Assembly: GCF_000741575.1 (NCBI RefSeq)
Contig: NZ_JGYV01000005.1
Span: forward strand, 1 to 64,000
Length of the DNA: 64,000 nucleotides
From: Bifidobacterium cuniculi
GTDB lineage: Bacteria; Actinomycetota; Actinomycetes; Actinomycetales; Bifidobacteriaceae
Reading direction: 5' to 3'
Made by a program: the position numbers and the translations under genes. Under the pieces are notes generated by a model. The model ran no database searches. It had not been told where the DNA came from and worked only from the letters and a program-made list of their open reading frames with translations. Of the stretch, positions 21,425 to 32,700 are shown one piece after another. Positions within the stretch are counted from its first letter, which is position 1; every line of letters begins with the position of its first letter.

Positions 21425-22831
21425 ATGAGCACCGTAACCCTTTCACAACGAGAGATGAAACGCCGCCGGAAACTGGGCGCAGACTATGTGGCTCCCTCGC
21501 CATATACGCTGAAGAACGCACTCGAGAAGGGTGACCTCTTCACCAAGCTGTCCATCGTCGTTTTCGGTCTCGGCAATTTCGTCCACAAGCAGTATCTCAA
21601 GGGCCTGATTTTCCTGGCCAGCGAGGTGCTCTTCATCATCTTCATGGCCACGGCGGGCGTGAAGAACCTGTCCTTGCTGCCCTCCCTGGGCGGCCGTGAG
21701 GCTTCCAGCGGCTGGGTCGACGGCAAGTACGTCCACATCGCCGGCGACAACTCGGTCATCATCCTGCTGTACGGCGTGTGCACGGTCGTGCTGTGCATCG
21801 CCTTCGTGCTGTGGTGGAGCCTCGTGATCCGCTCCGCCTACAAGGCGCAGGTCCTGGGCGGCGGCAAGGACCGCCGCGCGCCGTCCTTCATGGACGACAT
21901 CCACACCCTGCTCGACGCCAAGGCGAACCAGCTGCTGCTGTTCCTGCCCCTGGCCGGCATCCTCATCTTCACGGTGCTGCCGCTGATCTTCATGATCTCC
22001 ATGGCCTTCACCAGCTACGACCACAACCATCTGGTGATCTTCAAGTGGGTCGGCCTGGAGAACTTCAAGGCGGTCTTCTCGAACTCCGGTTCCATCGTCT
22101 CCGGACGCCTCTTCCTCTCGGTCCTCCTGTGGACCCTCGTGTGGGCGTTCTTCGCGACCTTCCTGAACTTCTTCTGCGGTCTGTTCCTGGCCATGGTGAT
22201 CAACCGCAAGACCACCTACGGCAAGAACGTGTGGCGTGCCATCTTCTCGATGTCCATCGCCGTGCCGCAGTTCGTCTCCCTGCTGGTCATGCACCAGATG
22301 CTCCAGCCGAGCGGCGCCATCAACCGCCTGCTCATGAACTGGGGTTGGATCGACCAGGCGCTGCCGTTCTTCACGAACGCGACCTGGGCCCGCGTGACCG
22401 TCATCATCATCAACCTGTGGGTCGGCATCCCGTACACCATCATGCAGGTGACGGGCATCCTGCAGAACATCCCGGCGGAGCTGTACGAAGCCGCGAAGAT
22501 CGACGGCGCCAACTGGTGGCAGACCTTCACGAAGATCACCATGCCGTACATCTTCTTCGTGCTCACGCCGTACCTGATCACGACCTTCACCGGCAACGTG
22601 AACAACTTCAACGTCATCTACCTGCTGACCCGCGGTGACCCGGGCGTCGTCGGCGAATCCGCCGGCAAGACCGATTTGCTCATCACGTGGCTCTACAAGC
22701 TCACGGTGGACCGCAGCGACTACAACCTCGGCGCCGTCATCGGCATCATGACCTTCATCGTGCTTGCCGTCGTCTCGCTGATCACGTACCGCAACAGCGG
22801 TTCCTACAAGAATGAGGAGGGATTCCGGTGA
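21425..22831 (+). CDS. malF: maltodextrin ABC transporter permease MalF-type
   Basis: A 468-aa permease, longer than usual because of an N-terminal cytoplasmic segment of ~40 residues and two extra helices before the core (VVFGLGNFVHKQYLKGLIFL...IIFMATAG and a later pair). This arrangement is common for MalF proteins of Gram-positive maltodextrin systems. The EAA loop ELYEAAKIDGANWWQTFTKI (near residues 355-375) docks the ATPase. Four nucleotides overlap malG. ATG 21425 follows GAGGCGGTAAGGGTTC; the fit is fair. It is co-transcribed with malG and pulA. Confidence 0.94.
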   Translation: MSTVTLSQREMKRRRKLGADYVAPSPYTLKNALEKGDLFTKLSIVVFGLGNFVHKQYLKGLIFLASEVLFIIFMATAGVKNLSLLPSLGGREASSGWVDGKYVHIAGDNSVIILLYGVCTVVLCIAFVLWWSLVIRSAYKAQVLGGGKDRRAPSFMDDIHTLLDAKANQLLLFLPLAGILIFTVLPLIFMISMAFTSYDHNHLVIFKWVGLENFKAVFSNSGSIVSGRLFLSVLLWTLVWAFFATFLNFFCGLFLAMVINRKTTYGKNVWRAIFSMSIAVPQFVSLLVMHQMLQPSGAINRLLMNWGWIDQALPFFTNATWARVTVIIINLWVGIPYTIMQVTGILQNIPAELYEAAKIDGANWWQTFTKITMPYIFFVLTPYLITTFTGNVNNFNVIYLLTRGDPGVVGESAGKTDLLITWLYKLTVDRSDYNLGAVIGIMTFIVLAVVSLITYRNSGSYKNEEGFR

Positions 22832-23724
22832 GTAAGCACACCCAGTCCAAGCCCGAGAGCCAAAGTCTCATGCACGACCAGCGCAAGCGCCGTATCGTGG
22901 CCGATGTGGCCACCTACGTCCTGCTGGGCGTCCTGGCCGTGGTCTGGCTCTTCCCGATCGTGTGGATCTTCCTGGAGAGCTTCAACAAGAACCCCGCGCC
23001 GTACCAGAACACGTTCTTCCCGACGCAGTTCTCCTTCGACAACTACACCGGCCTGTTCACCCAGCGCAACGTGCTCGACTTCCCGCGCATGTTCATGAAC
23101 ACCTTCATCATCGCCATCTTCGTGTGCCTGATTTCCGTGTTCTTCGTGCTGTCCGTGGCCTACGTCATGTCCCGCATGCGTTTCCGCGGCCGCCGCGCCT
23201 TCATGAACTTCGTGCTCATCATCGGCATGTTCCCGGGCATCATGTCTGTCGTGGCCATCTACTTCATCCTCAAGGCCATGGGCCTGACCTCGGACGGCAT
23301 GACCACCCTGGCCCTGATCCTGGTCTACTCCGCCGGCACCGGCGCGGGCTTCTACGTGATGAAGGGCTACATGGACACCATCCCGACCTCGCTCGACGAG
23401 GCCGCCATGCTCGACGGGTGCACACGCTGGCAGGTGTTCACGAAGATCATCATCCCGATCTCCCGCCCGATGATCGTGTACCAGGCCATCGTCGGCTTCC
23501 TGACCCCGTGGCTCGACTTCGTCATGGCGAAGGTCATCGCCCGTACGCAGGACAACTACACTGCCTCCCTGGGCCTGTGGCTGATGCTCGACAAGGAGTA
23601 CATCAACAACTGGTTCGGCCGCTTCGCAGCCGCATCGGTGATCATCTCCATCCCGATCGCCATCCTGTTCATCGTCATGCAGCGCTTCTACCAGGAGTCC
23701 ATGGCCGGATCCGTGAAGGGCTAA
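22828..23724 (+). CDS. malG: maltodextrin ABC transporter permease MalG-type
   Basis: A 298-aa permease starting with GTG within the stop of malF; GAGGAGGGATTCC provides the ribosome-binding site. It has six helices and the EAA motif TSLDEAAMLDGCTRWQVFTK (near residues 190-210), and ends with the standard MAGSVKG. With MalF it forms the channel for maltodextrins delivered by MalE. It is followed after 4 nt by the pullulanase gene, so import and debranching are coupled in one operon. Confidence 0.94.
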   Translation: MSKHTQSKPESQSLMHDQRKRRIVADVATYVLLGVLAVVWLFPIVWIFLESFNKNPAPYQNTFFPTQFSFDNYTGLFTQRNVLDFPRMFMNTFIIAIFVCLISVFFVLSVAYVMSRMRFRGRRAFMNFVLIIGMFPGIMSVVAIYFILKAMGLTSDGMTTLALILVYSAGTGAGFYVMKGYMDTIPTSLDEAAMLDGCTRWQVFTKIIIPISRPMIVYQAIVGFLTPWLDFVMAKVIARTQDNYTASLGLWLMLDKEYINNWFGRFAAASVIISIPIAILFIVMQRFYQESMAGSVKG

Positions 23725-23728
23725 AGAC

Positions 23729-25702
23729 ATGATCCAGGCATTCGAGCCCCTGTCCGCTGGACTGGAGCCGGGTGTCGCAGAACCGTTCCCGCTTTGCCTG
23801 GAACGTGAACTGGGTGCCGTGGTTTCTCAATCCGGCACCCAGTTCGCTCTCTGGGCACCGTCGGCGCGCTCTGTGACCCTGCGTCTCTTCAGCCGCGGCA
23901 GCGACGGGGAAACCGGCGCGCAGGACCTGGCCGCCGTGGTCATGGACCGTCAGTACGACGGCGCATGGACCGCGCACTTCGACGAGGACCTGCATGGCAC
24001 CTACTACGACTACCTCGTGGACTTCGAGGACGGACGGCAGTTCCGTTCCGCCGACCCATGGGCCCGCGCGGCGGGCGTCAACGGCCAGCGCAGCATGGTC
24101 GTCGACCTGACGCGCACCGACCCGGCCGGCTGGGACGGCGACCGCCGCCCGGACACCTCGCTGAGCGAGACCATGGTCTGGGAGGCGCACGTCGGCAGCT
24201 TCAGCAACGGTCCCCACGGCGGTTTCCCCAAGGAACACCGCGGCAAGTACCTGGCGTTCACCGACACCGACACGAGCCTCGACGGGCGCGGCGACTTCCC
24301 GACGGGCGTCGCCTACCTCAAGCGTCTCGGCATCACCGCCGTGCAGCTGCTGCCCTTCTACGACTACGGTTCCGTGGACGAGTCCGACCCGCGCCAGTTC
24401 AACTGGGGCTACGACCCGCTCAACTACAACGTGCCGGAAGGCTCGTTCTCCACGGACCCGTACGACGGCGCCAGCCGCATCGTCGAGTGCAAGCGCATGG
24501 TGCAGTCCCTGCATGCCAACGGCTTCAAGGTAATCATGGACGTGGTGTACAACCACATGTACTCCGCGGACAACTGGTTCGAACGCACCGTGCCCGGCTA
24601 CTTCATGCGCCGCAACGACGACGGCACCCTGTCCAACGGCTCCGGCTGCGGCGACGACATGGCCACGGAACGCGAGATGTTCCGCCGCTTCATCGTCGAG
24701 TCGGTGACCTACTGGGCGCGCGAATACCACATCGACGGCTTCCGCTTCGACCTCATGGGCCTGATCGACGTGGAAACCATGAACGCCATCCGCGCATCCC
24801 TCGACGCCCTGCCCGGCGGCGAGTCGATCATCATGTACGGCGAGCCGTGGGCGGCCGGTCCCTCCACGACGCTGGCGGGCACCGAGCTGGCCGACAAGGC
24901 CGGACTGGCCCTCCTCGACTCGCGCATCGGCCACTTCTGCGACCGCACGCGCGACGCCATCAAGGGCCACGTCTTCTATCCGGAGTTCAAGGGCTACGTG
25001 AACGGCGACGCGCCGTCGAACAAGCCGCTCATCGAGCTGGCCGTCGACGCATGGCGCGCCGCCGAACCCAGCGAAGGCAACGCCGGCCAGGTGGTGCAGT
25101 ACGTCTCCGCGCACGACGACCTGACGCTGTGGGACAAGCTGAGCCTGAGCATGTTCGGCTCCGACCCCGCCCAGCTGAGCGACATCTACGAGGCGATCGA
25201 CGGCCCGGACACCGAACGCGTGCTCCAGGCGAACATGCTCGCCGCGGGCATCATCTACACCGCCGCCGGCATCCCCTTCATGCTCTCCGGCGAGGAGTTC
25301 GGCAAGACCAAGCACGGCAACGACAACTCCTTCGCCTCCGGCAAGTGGGTGAACCAGGTCAACTGGGTGCGCGCCTCGCGCATGACGCCGCTGCTCGACT
25401 ACTACCGCGCGCTCATCGCCCTGCGCCGCGCCCACCCGGGCTGGTTCGACGCCACGCATGTCCCGCTCGATGCGCCCGGCGACACCGTCGCCTACCGCAT
25501 CGACGACTGCGTCGTGCTCATCAACCCCGACGGGCAGGACCACACGCTGGCGATCGACGGCAGCTGGACCTGCCTGCTCGACTCGCGCACCTTTGAAGGC
25601 GTCGCCGGCGCCTCCGACGGTGCAGCGGCGGACGGCGAACTGCCCATGCCCGCACTGTCGCTGTCCATCTGGCAGCAGGCCGGGGAGGACACCAAGCGAT
25701 GA
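23729..25702 (+). CDS. pulA: type I pullulanase (GH13_14, alpha-1,6-debranching)
   Basis: A 657-aa cytoplasmic pullulanase. It has an N-terminal CBM48-like beta domain (TQFALWAPSARSVTLRLFSR, residues ~38-57) and the type I signature QFNWGYDPLNYNVPEGS (YNWGYDP variant) near residue 228. Catalytic regions follow: VIMDVVYNH, IDGFRFDLMG (nucleophile Asp near 340), IIMYGEPW (acid/base Glu near 371) and SAHDDLTLWD (Asp near 460). No signal peptide is present, so it debranches oligosaccharides after uptake rather than polymeric starch outside the cell. It starts 4 nt after malG and overlaps the next gene by 4 nt. Confidence 0.95.
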   Translation: MIQAFEPLSAGLEPGVAEPFPLCLERELGAVVSQSGTQFALWAPSARSVTLRLFSRGSDGETGAQDLAAVVMDRQYDGAWTAHFDEDLHGTYYDYLVDFEDGRQFRSADPWARAAGVNGQRSMVVDLTRTDPAGWDGDRRPDTSLSETMVWEAHVGSFSNGPHGGFPKEHRGKYLAFTDTDTSLDGRGDFPTGVAYLKRLGITAVQLLPFYDYGSVDESDPRQFNWGYDPLNYNVPEGSFSTDPYDGASRIVECKRMVQSLHANGFKVIMDVVYNHMYSADNWFERTVPGYFMRRNDDGTLSNGSGCGDDMATEREMFRRFIVESVTYWAREYHIDGFRFDLMGLIDVETMNAIRASLDALPGGESIIMYGEPWAAGPSTTLAGTELADKAGLALLDSRIGHFCDRTRDAIKGHVFYPEFKGYVNGDAPSNKPLIELAVDAWRAAEPSEGNAGQVVQYVSAHDDLTLWDKLSLSMFGSDPAQLSDIYEAIDGPDTERVLQANMLAAGIIYTAAGIPFMLSGEEFGKTKHGNDNSFASGKWVNQVNWVRASRMTPLLDYYRALIALRRAHPGWFDATHVPLDAPGDTVAYRIDDCVVLINPDGQDHTLAIDGSWTCLLDSRTFEGVAGASDGAAADGELPMPALSLSIWQQAGEDTKR

Positions 25703-26445
25703 AGTACTCGACCGTGTTCTTCGACCTGTATGGCACACTGGCGGACATCCACACCGACGAGGACTCGGCGGCCGCCTGGACGGCACTGCGCATCGCGCTG
25801 TACCGCCACGGCGCCGACTTCGCGACGAACGCGCGCCTGCGCGACGCGTTCCGCCGCGAAGTGACCCGCGCGAACGCCCTGCGCGCGCAGGGCGAGTGGT
25901 TCGAGCCGGACTACCTGCCCGCATACCGCGCGTTGTTCGAGGACTGCTGGGTCGACGCGACGAACGACGACGCGCGGGACGTCGCCTGGACCTTCCGCCG
26001 CGCCAGCACGCAGAAGCTCAGGCTCTTCGACGGTGCCCGCGAGCTGCTGGACACGCTGCGCGACGAAGGTCGCCAGGTCGTCCTTGTCAGCAACGCGCAA
26101 AGCTGTTATACGCGTCCCGAGCTCGAGTTGCTCGGGCTCGACGACGCCTTCGACCACCTGCTCATCTCCAGTGACGAGGGCGTGCGCAAACCGTCGGTCG
26201 AGCTGTTCCGCCGCGCGCTGATCCGCGCCGACGCCGAATCCGAGCACACGCTCATGGTCGGCAACGACGAGACCAGCGACATCTTCGGTGCCGCGCATGC
26301 CGGCATCGACGCCGCCTACCTGCACACCGACGAGAACACCGGCGGCAAGGTCGCACCGCAGGCCGTGCGCTCCTTCGAGGGCGCCGACTACCGCGGACTG
26401 CTCGAATTCATCCACGCTGCCGACCGCGCAGCGGAACGCGCCTGA
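25699..26445 (+). CDS. HAD-superfamily hydrolase (YjjG / haloacid dehalogenase type)
   Basis: A 248-aa HAD hydrolase. Motif I is FFDLYGTL: the nucleophile Asp (near residue 9) is present, but the usual second Asp is Tyr, as in haloacid-dehalogenase-type members. VVLVSNAQ is motif II, Lys in VRKPSVELF is motif III, and MVGNDETSDIFGA is motif IV. An alpha-helical cap lies between motifs I and II. It is translationally coupled to pulA. A house-cleaning phosphatase for sugar phosphates is possible, but the Tyr in motif I makes phosphatase activity uncertain. Confidence 0.85.
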   Translation: MKYSTVFFDLYGTLADIHTDEDSAAAWTALRIALYRHGADFATNARLRDAFRREVTRANALRAQGEWFEPDYLPAYRALFEDCWVDATNDDARDVAWTFRRASTQKLRLFDGARELLDTLRDEGRQVVLVSNAQSCYTRPELELLGLDDAFDHLLISSDEGVRKPSVELFRRALIRADAESEHTLMVGNDETSDIFGAAHAGIDAAYLHTDENTGGKVAPQAVRSFEGADYRGLLEFIHAADRAAERA

Positions 26446-26459
26446 TTGGGGGGATTGCC

Positions 26460-27251
26460 TTGGCCAACGAGTACGAACGAAGACTGGAAGAGAAGCGCGA
26501 GACGAAACGCCAACGCCGTGCCAGGGACCGCGGTGTCGGCAACCTGTCGAACTTCCGCCTCAAGGTGATCGGCGCCGTCCTGCTGTTCGTCGGCGCGGCG
26601 AGCACGACCATCGTGCCGCTGTTCCTCGGCGTGCCCACCGACGAGAACATGGTCGGCCTGACCGGCGCCGTGCTGTGCGAGGTCGTCTCCTGGGCCGCCG
26701 TGCCGATCTACGCATGGCTGCTGTACTCCGGCTTCGACCACACCCACAGCCAGCTGCTGTACGCCGTGCAGCTGCTGGTGCTCGCGCTGGTGTGCGAAGT
26801 GCCCTACGACATCTGCAACACGCACGCCATGATTGACTTCAGCTCGCAGAACCCGGTGTGGGGACTGCTCATCGCGCTGATCGTCGTCATGCTGCTCGAC
26901 GCCATCCGCGACTACCCGACCGGCGCCAAGGTCGTGCTCGGCATCCTCGTCATCCTCGTCGGACTGGCGTGGAGCTACCTGTTCCGCATCGGGCAGACCG
27001 GCCTGCTGATGAACATCGGCATGCTCACCCTCGGCTTCGTGGTCATCTTCTACTATCTGGACGGCCGCGAGAACAGCATGCTGTTCACCGCGGGCGCGCT
27101 GGGTGCGGTCTGCCTGATCGCCCCTGGCATTGGCGTGGCCGTCCTCCACTACCGCAACGACGAGCTCGGCTACGGGCATGCGTGGGACAAATGGGTGTTC
27201 TACTGCATCTACCCGGTGGTGCTCGCCGTCTGCGCGCTCATCGTCATCTGA
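26460..27251 (+). CDS. TraX-family polytopic membrane protein
   Basis: A 263-aa protein with a charged N-terminus (~30 residues, KRETKRQRRARDR) and about eight membrane helices. The pattern fits the TraX family: helix 1 with FRLKVIGAVLLFVGAASTTI, and helix 4 LCEVPYDI following an internal loop. TraX acetylates F-pilin N-termini in E. coli; chromosomal relatives in Firmicutes and Actinobacteria have unknown acyltransferase-like roles. The TTG start is preceded by GGGGGGAT. It sits in a starch operon between a HAD gene and a LacI gene, an unexpected place for it. Confidence 0.75.
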   Translation: MANEYERRLEEKRETKRQRRARDRGVGNLSNFRLKVIGAVLLFVGAASTTIVPLFLGVPTDENMVGLTGAVLCEVVSWAAVPIYAWLLYSGFDHTHSQLLYAVQLLVLALVCEVPYDICNTHAMIDFSSQNPVWGLLIALIVVMLLDAIRDYPTGAKVVLGILVILVGLAWSYLFRIGQTGLLMNIGMLTLGFVVIFYYLDGRENSMLFTAGALGAVCLIAPGIGVAVLHYRNDELGYGHAWDKWVFYCIYPVVLAVCALIVI

Positions 27252-27302
27252 ACCGTCCCCCGAAAACCCACAACCGAGAGTAAACACAGAGAAGCGGTCA
27301 TC

Positions 27303-28349
27303 GTGCACAAGCAAGGCATACGCGACGTCGCGCAGTTGGCTGGCGTGTCGATTTCCACGGTATCCAGGGCGTTCACGCGCCCCGACCTGGTGTCGCCGAA
27401 GACGCGCGAGAAGGTCATGACGGCCGCCAACCAGCTCGACTTCAACATCTCCCGCTCGGCGACGGCGCTGAAGTCGGGACAGACCTTCCGCGTGGCGCTG
27501 CTCATGAACCAGGAGGTGACCAGCTGGTTCAACGCGCAGGTCTTCGCCGGCCTCGAGTCCGTGCTGCACGCGCAGGGCTACGACATCTCCCTGTTCCAGC
27601 ACATCGACGACGCCAAGAACCGCGAGTCGTTCTTCACCGACCTGCCGGTGCTGCGCAACGTCGACGCCGTCTTCGTGGCGTCCTTCGCCATCGAGCCGGA
27701 GGAAGTCGACGCGCTGCGGCGCACCCGCGTGCCGATCATCGGCATCAACACGCCCAACATCGACGCTTTCGACGCCTCCGTGTGCATCGACGACGAGGGC
27801 GGCATGTTCAAGGCGGCCCAGCACATGATCAACCTGGGCCACAAGCGCATCGTCTACACCTGCTCCGCGCCCGAGGAGTCGCTGGTATCCTCCATCGACG
27901 CCCGCGGCCGCGGCTTCGTGCGCGCCTGCACCGCCGCCGCCGAGAAGGACCCGGACCTGCACTGGAAGGTGCTGTCCGTGCCGCGCGGCCGTGACTTCGC
28001 CGATTCCGCGCTCGCCGCCGTGCTCTCCGAGGAGGAGTTCCCGGACGCGATCTGCTGCCAGATGGACATGATGGCGATCCCGCTCATGCTCAAGATGCAG
28101 CGCCACGGCTACTACACGCCGCGCGACTACTCGATCATCGGCTTCGACGACGCCAACTACGCCGACACCGTGGACCTGACCACCATGCGGCAGGACCCCT
28201 ACGCCATGGGCGCGTCCGCGGCCCGCAAGGGCCTCGCGCTGCTGCACGGCGAGGAACTCAAGGAGGCGCATTCGGTCATCGAGCCGAGGCTGATCCTGAG
28301 GGGCACCGACGCGAGGAGGAACCCGGACCAGCCGCTGGTGCGCGGGTAG
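27303..28349 (+). CDS. LacI-family transcriptional regulator (MalR-like)
   Basis: A 348-aa LacI/GalR repressor starting with GTG. The HTH IRDVAQLAGVSISTVSRAFT and hinge SRSATALKSGQT are nearly the same as in the regulator at 11682. The effector domain shows MINLGHKRIVYTC and the C-terminal signature IIGFDDANYADTVDLTTMRQDP. It is the last gene of the malEFG-pulA operon and is the likely regulator of that operon through the operator at 19713. The near-identical recognition helix of the two LacI proteins suggests cross-talk over the AAACGTTT sites. A 64-bp inverted repeat begins immediately after its stop codon. Confidence 0.93.
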   Translation: MHKQGIRDVAQLAGVSISTVSRAFTRPDLVSPKTREKVMTAANQLDFNISRSATALKSGQTFRVALLMNQEVTSWFNAQVFAGLESVLHAQGYDISLFQHIDDAKNRESFFTDLPVLRNVDAVFVASFAIEPEEVDALRRTRVPIIGINTPNIDAFDASVCIDDEGGMFKAAQHMINLGHKRIVYTCSAPEESLVSSIDARGRGFVRACTAAAEKDPDLHWKVLSVPRGRDFADSALAAVLSEEEFPDAICCQMDMMAIPLMLKMQRHGYYTPRDYSIIGFDDANYADTVDLTTMRQDPYAMGASAARKGLALLHGEELKEAHSVIEPRLILRGTDARRNPDQPLVRG

Positions 28350-28352
28350 GAA

Positions 28353-28416
28353 ATCTCCCGTTGTTCCGTGACGTTTCCGGGGCCTTGCCCGGAAACGTCA
28401 CGGAACAACGAGAGAT
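28353..28416. repeat. 64-bp inverted repeat carrying the conserved unit
   Basis: Twenty-nine-bp arms with one mismatch. The arms read ATCTCCCGTTGTTCCGTGAC and onward to GTTTCCGGG, with a 6-nt loop. It begins 3 nt after the LacI stop and probably terminates the mal operon. It is a diverged copy of the AGAAATCTCTCG unit in inverted orientation. Confidence 0.9.
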
Positions 28417-28870
28417 CCCAGGAGAGGTCACGGGCGGACGATCGAGGGGATGACCAAGGCGGCGCACCCATGACGGGAAGTCCGTCGCTCTGCGGGCAAT
28501 GCAGCCTGCAACGACGATGAAGCAGCGGTTCATGCTCCCGTGGCCATCGTCTCCCGGCGAGGGAGAAAAACGGGGGGCGCCTCGATCGACCTGCACAAGA
28601 CCGACGGCGATGACGGCCATGCAATCGGGCCCCGCTTCGACCTGTACACATGGACGTGCGAGGACAAGGACGGAACCCGGGGGCTGCGCGTTCAGGCTTC
28701 AGGGCAAGGACCGGGAAGGAAGGGACAAAAGAAGTACGAATGCACTACTCGTCACGGCTGGGGATTTGCTGGGAAGGGGCTTCCCAGGGGCTGGAGGGGG
28801 CTTGAGACGACTGGAATTCCGACGATTCCGTGTTTTTCCAAAAAATCTTCTGCACAGGGAATAATATCGG
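28417..28870. other. gene-free stretch upstream of dnaK promoter
   Basis: About 450 bp. Open frames here show no start site, codon pattern or family that I can support. The direct repeat GACCTGCAC / GACCTGTAC near 28590 and 28640 may be chance. Confidence 0.5.
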
Positions 28871-28880
28871 CTTGCACAGA

Positions 28881-28901
28881 GTTGAGTGATGTAGGCTCAA
28901 G
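28881..28901. promoter_or_regulatory. HAIR element: HspR operator of dnaK operon
   Basis: GTTGAGT-N7-GCTCAAG matches the HspR-associated inverted repeat consensus CTTGAGT-N7-ACTCAAG at 12 of 14 positions. It lies ~104 bp upstream of dnaK. TTGCAC (28872-28877) overlaps its left side and may be the -35 box. The repressor gene hspR ends the same cluster, giving the known autoregulatory loop with DnaK as co-repressor. Confidence 0.88.
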
Positions 28902-29004
28902 TTTCAGAAGGTTCGGAAAGGGCAACGGGTGCACGGCATCCGGCGCCGCCTGACGGAACCGGAGCGAACAACGTAACAAGCATCCAACCAAAGGAGATAT
29001 AAGT

Positions 29005-30863
<1,859 letters not shown>

Positions 30864-30864
<1 letters not shown>

Positions 30865-31547
30865 TGGCTGAGTTCAACAAGGACGATTACCTGAACGACC
30901 TGCCCGACGCCGACGAGCTCGCCGACGGGCAGGCCGCCCCTGCGGCCGAGGAGATCCGTGACGACGCCGCCGAGGCCGAGGCCGCTGCGGCGACCGCGGA
31001 ACAGGCAGCCGCCGACGCCGAGGCCCGGGCCAAGGCCGAGGAACAGGGCGATGCCAAGCAAGCCGAGCCCGAGGGCGAACAGCCCGAGGCCGACTCGGTG
31101 GACGGCACGCTCACCCCGCTTGGCCAGGCCAAGAAGGAGGCCGCCGAGTACCTCGAGGCCCTCCAGCGTGAGCGCGCGGAGTTCATCAACTACCGCAACC
31201 GCACGAAGAAGGACATGGAGCGTGCGCGCCAGCAGGGCATCATCGACGTGCTGACCGCGGAACTGCCTGCCTTGGACGACATCGACCGCATCCGTGAACA
31301 CGGTGAGATGGACGACTCCTTCAAGGCCGTGGCAGCGAAGCTCGACAAGACCTTCGAGAAGTTCGGCGTGGAGAAGTTCGGCGTCAAGGGTGAGGATTTC
31401 GATCCGACCCGCCATGACGCGATCCTGCACAAGCCGGACCCGGAAGCCGACAAGGCGACCGTGGACACCGTGGTCGAGGCGGGCTACCGCATCGGCGACC
31501 GCGTGATTCGCGCCGCCCGTGTGGTCGTCGCCTCCCCGCAGGCGTAG
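30864..31547 (+). CDS. grpE: nucleotide exchange factor GrpE
   Basis: A 227-aa GrpE. The long, acidic, Ala-rich N-terminal ~85 residues are disordered and low complexity. The coiled-coil QAKKEAAEYLEALQRERAEFINYRNRTKKD (given in outline, residues ~88-118) precedes the four-helix region, and the beta domain ends with FDPTRHDAILHKP...VVEAGYRIGDRVIRAARVVVA-type family signature. It releases ADP from DnaK. It starts inside the dnaK stop codon (TAATG), so the two are translationally coupled. Confidence 0.98.
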
Positions 31548-31567
31548 CGACATCCCCGATGTAATGT

Positions 31568-31625
31568 GCAGTGGCCGTGGACCGCAGATGATTTACGGTT
31601 CGCGGCCACTGCTTTTCTGTTGTTT
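31568..31625 (+). terminator. hairpin between grpE and dnaJ
   Basis: The stem GCAGTGGCCG / CGGCCACTGC (10 bp, 25-nt loop) is followed by TTTTCTGTTGTTT. It looks like an intrinsic terminator inside the heat-shock operon and would lower dnaJ-hspR expression, or leave them to another promoter. Confidence 0.7.
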
Positions 31626-31651
31626 CTCAGGACCTCGAAAGGAGGCACAAC

Positions 31652-32695
31652 ATGGCTGAGAACGAATGGCTGAACAAAGACTTCTACAAGACCCTCGGTG
31701 TCTCCAAGGACGCCACCGAGAGCGAGATCACCAAGGCGTACCGCAAGCTGGCCCGCAAGTACCATCCGGACATCAACAAGACCAAGGAAGGCGAGGAGAA
31801 GTTCAAGGACATCTCCGAGGCCTATGACGTGCTCAAGGACAAGGATTCGCGCGAGAAGTACGACGCGATCCGCCAGTTCGGCATGGGCGGCGCACGCTTC
31901 GCGGGCGGCGCTTCCGGCGGCGGCTTCGACGGCGCCGACTTCTCCGACATCTTCGGTTCGATGTTCGGCGGCGGAGCGGGCGGCAACGGCTCGCACATCC
32001 GCTTCTCCACGAACGGTGGCGGCGCGTCCAACCTCAACGACATCTTCTCGATGTTCGGCGGCGGTGCCGGAGGCCAGGGCGGCTACGGCGGCTATGGCTA
32101 CGACGACTACGGCGAGGGCGCCTACGCCGGCTACCGGCCGACGCATGCGCCGGAGGACGGCGGCGACCTCAACTCGAAGATCACGCTGACCTTCCGCCAG
32201 GCGGTCAAGGGCGCCACCGTCTCCCTCAAGGCAAACGGCAAGCAGTTCAAGACCCGCGTGCCCGCAGGCGTGAAGAACGGCCAGAAGATCAAGCTGGCCG
32301 GCAAGGGAAAGCCGGGCCAGCACGGCGGCAGGAACGGCGACATGTACCTGCAGCTCACCGTCACCGAGGACCCGAAGTTCTCCATGGACGGCGTCGACCT
32401 GGTGGTCGACCTGCCGATTACCGTCGGCCAGGCCGTCGATGGCGCCAAGGTCGAGATCAAGGACATGGACGGCGAGCCGGTCACCTTCAAGGTGCACGCC
32501 GGCGCATCCAGCGGCGACGAGGTGCGTGTCTCCGGCAAGGGCGTCAAGACGCCGCGCAAGACGGGCGACTTGGTCGGCCGCGTGCGCATCGTCGTGCCCA
32601 AGCATCCCAGCGGCAAGGAGAAGCACGCGGCCAAGGCCTTCGACGAGGCCTGCGGCGGCTTCGTCGACGACGTGGTGAAGATGCGTGAGGACTGA
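31652..32695 (+). CDS. dnaJ: DnaJ-family co-chaperone without zinc finger (CbpA-type)
   Basis: A 347-aa J-domain protein. The J-domain (residues ~9-75) contains YHPDINK with the essential HPD motif. A Gly/Phe-rich stretch (residues ~85-165, with repeated FGGGAGG and IFSMFGGG) is followed directly by C-terminal beta-sandwich domains ([40 protein letters not shown]). The four CxxCxGxG zinc-binding repeats of type I DnaJ are absent, so this is a type II protein. It stimulates DnaK ATPase. AAAGGAGGCACAAC provides a good ribosome-binding site. Confidence 0.95.
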   Translation: MAENEWLNKDFYKTLGVSKDATESEITKAYRKLARKYHPDINKTKEGEEKFKDISEAYDVLKDKDSREKYDAIRQFGMGGARFAGGASGGGFDGADFSDIFGSMFGGGAGGNGSHIRFSTNGGGASNLNDIFSMFGGGAGGQGGYGGYGYDDYGEGAYAGYRPTHAPEDGGDLNSKITLTFRQAVKGATVSLKANGKQFKTRVPAGVKNGQKIKLAGKGKPGQHGGRNGDMYLQLTVTEDPKFSMDGVDLVVDLPITVGQAVDGAKVEIKDMDGEPVTFKVHAGASSGDEVRVSGKGVKTPRKTGDLVGRVRIVVPKHPSGKEKHAAKAFDEACGGFVDDVVKMRED

Positions 32696-32700
32696 TCGGC

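Noticed and set aside
28499..28953. ORFs of 121 and 137 aa between lacI and dnaK
   Set aside because: No ribosome-binding site, no recognisable motif, and one runs through the HAIR element and the dnaK promoter.
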